Shown here: piece by piece, positions 62,391 through 64,000 of the stretch
Numbering within the stretch: the stretch's first letter is position 1
Layout: every line of letters begins with the position of its first letter
From: Karalla daura
Taxonomy: Eukaryota > Chordata > Actinopteri > Chaetodontiformes > Leiognathidae
Direction: 5' to 3'
NCBI GenBank assembly: GCA_029224185.1
Contig: CM055191.1
Coordinates: 4,737,036 to 4,801,035, forward strand
Length of the DNA stretch: 64,000 bases
Translations under genes and position numbers: made by a program
The notes under the pieces: generated by a model
What the model was told of the DNA's origin: nothing
Database searches by the model: none
Seen by the model: only the letters and a program-made list of their open reading frames with translations

Positions 62391-63190
62391 GGATCGAAGA
62401 GTTGAGGCTCACTCACTCTCCAGGTCCAGCGCAGTAGCAGTAACACTGCTGCTGATTGGTCAGATGCTGCGGGTCCCAGTCCAGAGACGACAGCTGGTAC
62501 GGGAGCCTCAGCTTCATGTACTGCATGAGCCGGGCGAAGCGGCCCCGTTTGAGGGCTCCGCCTCTCTGAAGAAAGAAAAAAAAATAAAAACACACAATTT
62601 TAGGGAAGAGCTGAGCGGCCGGCGACCCCTCAAATCACTGTCGTGTGGCAGCAGCGTCCAGACGGATGGCGTTCGATGCGGGAGAGAGCAATTCATCTCA
62701 TTTTATTGTAGGTCAGCTGTAAGAGATAGCGTCTGAGGCCGCGGAAGTCTGGACAATGAGATATGGACATTGAGCGATCGACAATTAACCGGGCGCTTTC
62801 CCCCATCTCGTATCTGCAGAACTGGAGCACATGTGATTGATTGACTTTAAATGTACTTCTCTCAACTTGGGCGTAATTTTTCAGCTTCACAACTATTGAT
62901 TCCTCGCGATTTCTCCGACACAATGTAGAACATCTCATCCTGAGCTCAGCACTCAGGGAACCCGCGCGCATTTTCGCCTCCGATATCCCATTTTCTGCCC
63001 CGGCCGATACGTTGGGCCGTTTGGGTTCTCCTACATTACACACTGGATGTTTTCTGGCCCAGAGTGTGAGACGCAGCACAGATAAGCAAGCTGACCTTGG
63101 TTGAGACTGCAAAGACACATTGCCGGCATATCCACGAGTCGCTGTCAGCTTCCGGGTCGATGGTTGGCGTGTGGCACTCCGGATGATAAC
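51755..63190 (-). CDS. phf1: phf1, 3' part: Polycomb-like PHD finger protein (11 exons, 5' end beyond right edge)
   Basis: PHF1 is a Polycomb-like subunit of PRC2.1. It helps bring PRC2 to chromatin through a Tudor domain, two PHD fingers, a DNA-binding winged helix and a C-terminal chromo-like domain. Eleven minus-strand exons join with all phases compatible: 63096-63190, 62417-62565, 61121-61216, 59275-59343, 58964-59087, 57733-57800, 57127-57264, 55182-55260, 53629-53744, 53216-53302 and 51755-52232. They give 498 codons and a TGA stop. In window numbering, PHD1 ends at about residue 25, PHD2 is about 62-125, the winged helix/extended homology about 126-220 (with EIKKKKCLFGL), and the chromo-like end 471-498. 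PHD2 motifs such as CYCYC and QWFHEACTQCL-x-KPLLYGDR fit PHF1 better than MTF2 or PHF19, and synteny with syngap1 agrees. The Tudor domain and start codon lie outside the window. His- and Gly-rich insertions in the last exon are unusual. Confidence 0.93.
51869..51970 (-). repeat. Coding trinucleotide repeat: Gly-rich tract in phf1
   Basis: GGA/GGT/GGC repeats on the minus strand (CTC/CAC/GCC on plus) encode runs of nine, five and eight Gly, interrupted by Val, Asp and Ala. Confidence 0.92.
52040..52168 (-). repeat. Coding tandem repeat: His-rich tract in phf1
   Basis: The minus strand encodes about 43 residues of which more than half are His, mostly as H-Q-H-N and H-Q-H-S steps of a 12-bp unit. 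On the plus strand it appears as a TGTTGGTGGT-type repeat with long open frames in other phases; those are shadows. Confidence 0.92.
52233..53215 (-). other. phf1: phf1 last intron
   Basis: Holds one CTCF-like motif (52381-52398) and AT-rich sequence. CTAGGGTTGCACTATATATA near 52690 resembles the end of a fish DNA transposon. No exon seen. Confidence 0.75.
52381..52398 (-). promoter_or_regulatory. CTCF-like motif
   Basis: The minus strand reads ATGGCCACTAGGGGGCAA, a close CTCF core match in the last phf1 intron, in the same orientation as the motif near 10.3 kb. Confidence 0.55.
53216..53302 (-). CDS. phf1: phf1 exon: linker
   Basis: Acceptor CTCGTCCTCAG, donor CAACAG|GTTTCA. It encodes SPPKRTYALYH, then Tyr/Asn/Gly-rich residues and SRSLHHYN. 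Phases agree with both flanking exons. Confidence 0.83.
53574..53589 (-). promoter_or_regulatory. CTCF-like motif
   Basis: The minus strand reads TCAGCAGAGGGCGCTG, which fits the CTCF core including the GGCGCTG tail. It lies about 40 nt downstream of a phf1 exon. Confidence 0.55.
53629..53744 (-). CDS. phf1: phf1 exon: linker
   Basis: Acceptor CTGTACCCAG, donor TTTGAG|GTAAGT. The 38 codons include PANPIELLPC and LYNSRKSEEELSL. A second possible acceptor 19 nt further in (CCACCCCCAG) would break the frame, so the first is chosen. It ends with AG completed to Ser by the next exon. Confidence 0.83.
53745..55181 (-). other. phf1: phf1 intron
   Basis: Short CA repeat at 53762-53781 and an AAG run near 54155. 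Otherwise unremarkable. Confidence 0.75.
55182..55260 (-). CDS. phf1: phf1 exon: basic linker
   Basis: Acceptor TTCCCTTCAG, donor ACACAG|GTCAGT. It encodes 26 residues rich in Arg, Ser and Lys with ESRKSKRRIMETQ. The phase (1 in, 0 out) fits both neighbours. It lies in the poorly conserved linker, so the call rests on splice sites, frame and basic composition. Confidence 0.82.
55261..57126 (-). other. phf1: phf1 intron
   Basis: No repeats of note except a short CA run at 56902-56922. No extra exon is needed to keep the frame. Confidence 0.7.
57127..57264 (-). CDS. phf1: phf1 exon: winged-helix end with IKKKK basic loop
   Basis: Acceptor GTGCTGCAG. It encodes FVSGKEIKKKKCLFGLQVR, then a Pro/Ser-rich stretch ending HRRRS. 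In the family the lysine-rich EIKKKK loop contacts CpG-rich DNA. Two donors lie 6 nt apart: GTAAGG (exon end 57127) and GTCAGC (exon end 57133). Both keep frame with the next exon, differing by two residues; the first is the stronger. Confidence 0.9.
57265..57732 (-). other. phf1: phf1 intron
   Basis: Unique-looking sequence; nothing identifiable. Confidence 0.75.
57733..57800 (-). CDS. phf1: phf1 exon: winged-helix, middle
   Basis: Acceptor GTCCCGCAG, donor GGACAG|GTAAGT (near consensus). It encodes LSDTPRQDRCHNLLNALN and SHKD. Human PHF1 has LSDTPKGERSSRLLSALNSHKDR at this place. Confidence 0.94.
57801..58963 (-). other. phf1: phf1 intron
   Basis: Unique-looking sequence; nothing identifiable. 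Confidence 0.75.
58964..59087 (-). CDS. phf1: phf1 exon: winged-helix/extended homology, first part
   Basis: Acceptor AAAATGCAG, donor GGCGCG|GTATTG (a weaker donor). Its 41 residues start VDLAHLVLYHLSLCC and include KYFDFDHEIL, NENWESLLLG. This is the region after PHD2 shared by all Polycomb-like proteins. Confidence 0.94.
59275..59343 (-). CDS. phf1: phf1 exon: end of PHD2
   Basis: Acceptor CCTTTTCAG, donor ACCTG|GTGATG. It encodes FYEFQCSVCAKGPETIQRLPMT, including the last C-x2-C pair of PHD2, and ends inside a Trp codon (TG|G) completed by the next exon. Confidence 0.94.
59344..61120 (-). other. phf1: phf1 intron
   Basis: Contains a CTC repeat (59948-60001) and a patch at about 60230-60420 dense in TAATTA/TTAATTAG homeodomain-like cores. 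No exon seen. Confidence 0.7.
59948..60001 (+). repeat. (CTC)n repeat in phf1 intron
   Basis: Interrupted CTC/TTC/CCC triplets. Confidence 0.88.
61121..61216 (-). CDS. phf1: phf1 exon: PHD2 core
   Basis: Acceptor GTGCCGCAG, donor GACAG|GTGAGC. It encodes WNLKMLQC, GSC and QWFHEACTQC, then KPLLYGD. The Cys and His residues are the PHD2 zinc ligands. The wording matches PHF1 more closely than its paralogues. The exon ends with AG of an Arg codon. Confidence 0.95.
61595..61700 (+). repeat. phf1: Degenerate dispersed repeat in phf1 intron
   Basis: TTCTAATTGATCGGTTGATT, then TGGAAAATCTTTAAAAAATG and GTTGATCC, resembles the same percomorph repeat as at 8.6 kb. Another fragment lies at 62050-62220 (GGGGCTGCAACACATAATAA ... 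CAATTGATTATCAAAATATC). Confidence 0.35.
62045..62225 (+). repeat. phf1: Degenerate dispersed repeat in phf1 intron
   Basis: Starts GGGGCTGCAACACATAATAA and contains AATCAATTGATTATCAAAAT, as in the 'ggctgcaactaacgatta' repeat typical of percomorph fish. Confidence 0.4.
62331..62389 (+). repeat. (CA)n microsatellite just downstream of a phf1 exon
   Basis: About 29 CA units, only 27 nt from the donor-side end of exon 62417-62565. Confidence 0.96.
62417..62565 (-). CDS. phf1: phf1 exon: linker and start of PHD2
   Basis: Acceptor CTTTCTTCAG, donor GGAGA|GTGAGT. It encodes RGGALKRGR, then a linker, SLDWDPQHLTNQQQ and CYCYCAGPG, the hallmark opening of PHD2 in Polycomb-like proteins. It ends with two bases of the Glu codon that the next exon completes before Trp. 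Confidence 0.95.
62566..63095 (-). other. phf1: phf1 intron
   Basis: Unique-looking sequence. A 178-codon minus frame over it is a shadow that overlaps the true exon in the wrong frame. Confidence 0.75.
63096..63190 (-). CDS. phf1: phf1 exon encoding end of PHD1
   Basis: Acceptor CATTCCAG, donor ACCAAG|GTCAGC. The exon completes a Gly codon and encodes 31 residues, YHPECHTPTIDP...WICRQCVFAVSTK. These carry the last zinc ligands of PHD1 (H-x2-C, then C-x2-C). It ends in phase 0. Confidence 0.93.
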
Positions 63191-64000
63191 CTGGAATGGG
63201 AGGAGGAGGAGGAGGAGGAGGCAGAGCATTTAATTTGTGATTATGGGACAGACAGAGTGACAGTAATGTCTGTGAGGAGCTGCCTGTCTGGTGCTCTGCT
63301 GGTTTTTAACGTAGACATTTACCCTTAACCCTGTAAGACCCATGGTTGCAATATTACAACATCACTCTAAGTCATCCTGAAAAACAGCTCTGCAAATGCT
63401 CTTTTCCCTCAAGACCACATTTACCTAGTCAGCGGGTCTTATTGAAGGTCCTGAGCTCGTCTCTTTATTTTGTTCAACTGGATTTGTCAAGATTTAAGAA
63501 AGTAAAAGAAAGTAAAACTTAAAGCTTGTTTCGTCTGTTTATGTCTAATATTACAACACTGGGCCAGAGCGGTAGGTGGTTATTATTCATCATATCTATC
63601 ACCATGGGGCTAAGTAAGCAATCAACCCTGTAAATGAGTGCTTAAATATTCTTTATATGTGCTCAGGCAGTGTGGCGATAAATACAGAGCTCAACAAAGC
63701 TAAAACATAACCTGAAAGAAAACTGAAACTCCTTTAATTTCTGCATCATCTTACAAGGTTAAGAGACGCAACAAAGACCTCTGGTTACCATCCTAGAGTC
63801 TGCAGTAGCAGGGAGTACGTTTGTCTCCCTTTTCCCTAAAAAAACAAAACAAAAAAAAAAAACAAGCAAACTGTCAGCAGCCACGCTCGTCTGGCTGAGC
63901 AGCGGAGGAAGACACGACGGTGACACGCTCCTTCCTGCTCGCGCTTCCTGCCGCCGCGTGTTGGTAAAACTTCTTCCCACTTGCACGCTGGTGCGATTCA
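63191..64000 (-). other. phf1: phf1 intron, partial
   Basis: The preceding exon (rest of PHD1, Tudor domain) was not found up to the right edge. Only an A-rich run near 63838-63862 stands out. Confidence 0.65.
63199..63222 (+). repeat. (GGA)n repeat forming a phf1 polypyrimidine tract
   Basis: On the minus strand this is a (TCC)n tract directly before the acceptor of exon 63096-63190, so it probably serves as the splice polypyrimidine tract. Confidence 0.85.

Larger units (their letters stand above)
61217..62416 (-). other. phf1: phf1 intron
   Basis: Contains two degenerate dispersed repeats and a long (CA)n next to the upstream exon. Confidence 0.75.

Noticed and set aside
62693..63229. 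178-codon minus frame starting with a Leu run
   Set aside because: Runs through a phf1 intron and reads exon 63096-63190 in the wrong frame; the Leu run is the polypyrimidine tract.
1..64000. CRISPR arrays, insertion sequences, phage or operon-type systems
   Set aside because: Nothing fits. All tandem arrays are microsatellites or coding minisatellites, and the genes are spliced vertebrate genes.

Overview
The window reads as vertebrate nuclear DNA, most likely from a ray-finned (percomorph-like) fish. Coding exons are short, have GT/AG splice sites and are separated by long introns rich in CA/GT, GA and trinucleotide microsatellites. Several dispersed repeats resemble families common in teleost genomes. 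There is no operon structure, no RNA gene that I could support, and no bacterial or viral gene cluster. Nearly all the many short open frames are chance or low-complexity.

Two genes can be read, both on the minus strand. On the right (51755-63190, continuing past the right edge) are eleven 3' coding exons of phf1, a Polycomb-like PRC2 accessory protein. The exons were joined by hand. Every junction keeps frame and gives 498 continuous codons plus a stop: the end of PHD1, all of PHD2, the winged-helix/extended-homology region, a basic linker, and the C-terminal chromo-like domain. On the left is the 5' end of syngap1, a synaptic RasGAP. A 22-nt first coding exon at 45623-45644 and a second coding exon at 10739-11154 are separated by a 34.5-kb intron. 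The remaining syngap1 exons must lie beyond the left edge, because none is visible in 1-10738. Gene order and orientation (phf1 upstream of syngap1, same strand) match human 6p21.3. The CUTA gene that sits between them in human was not found.

Region by region. 1-10738 is syngap1 intron 2 (partial), with microsatellites, LINE-like tails and a CTCF-like motif. 11155-45622 is syngap1 intron 1, with four copies of a MITE-like repeat, two inverted copies of another repeat, one copy of a widespread vertebrate dispersed repeat, and an orphan Arg-rich open frame. 45623-46430 is the syngap1 start region, flanked on both sides by long (CA/GT)n. About 46.5-48.9 kb is intergenic. About 48.9-51.75 kb is probably phf1 3'UTR or downstream flank. 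51755-64000 holds phf1 exons and introns.

The most unusual features are repeat-driven protein expansions in both genes. syngap1 exon 2 carries about eighteen tandem pentapeptides of the form R-P-S-(F/Y)-(E/D), where the mammalian protein has one such motif. The last phf1 exon carries a long His-rich tract and a long Gly-rich tract just before the chromo-like domain. The two genes act in different places (chromatin and synapse). Their adjacency is conserved synteny, not evidence of a joint pathway. I found no convincing new multi-gene system.
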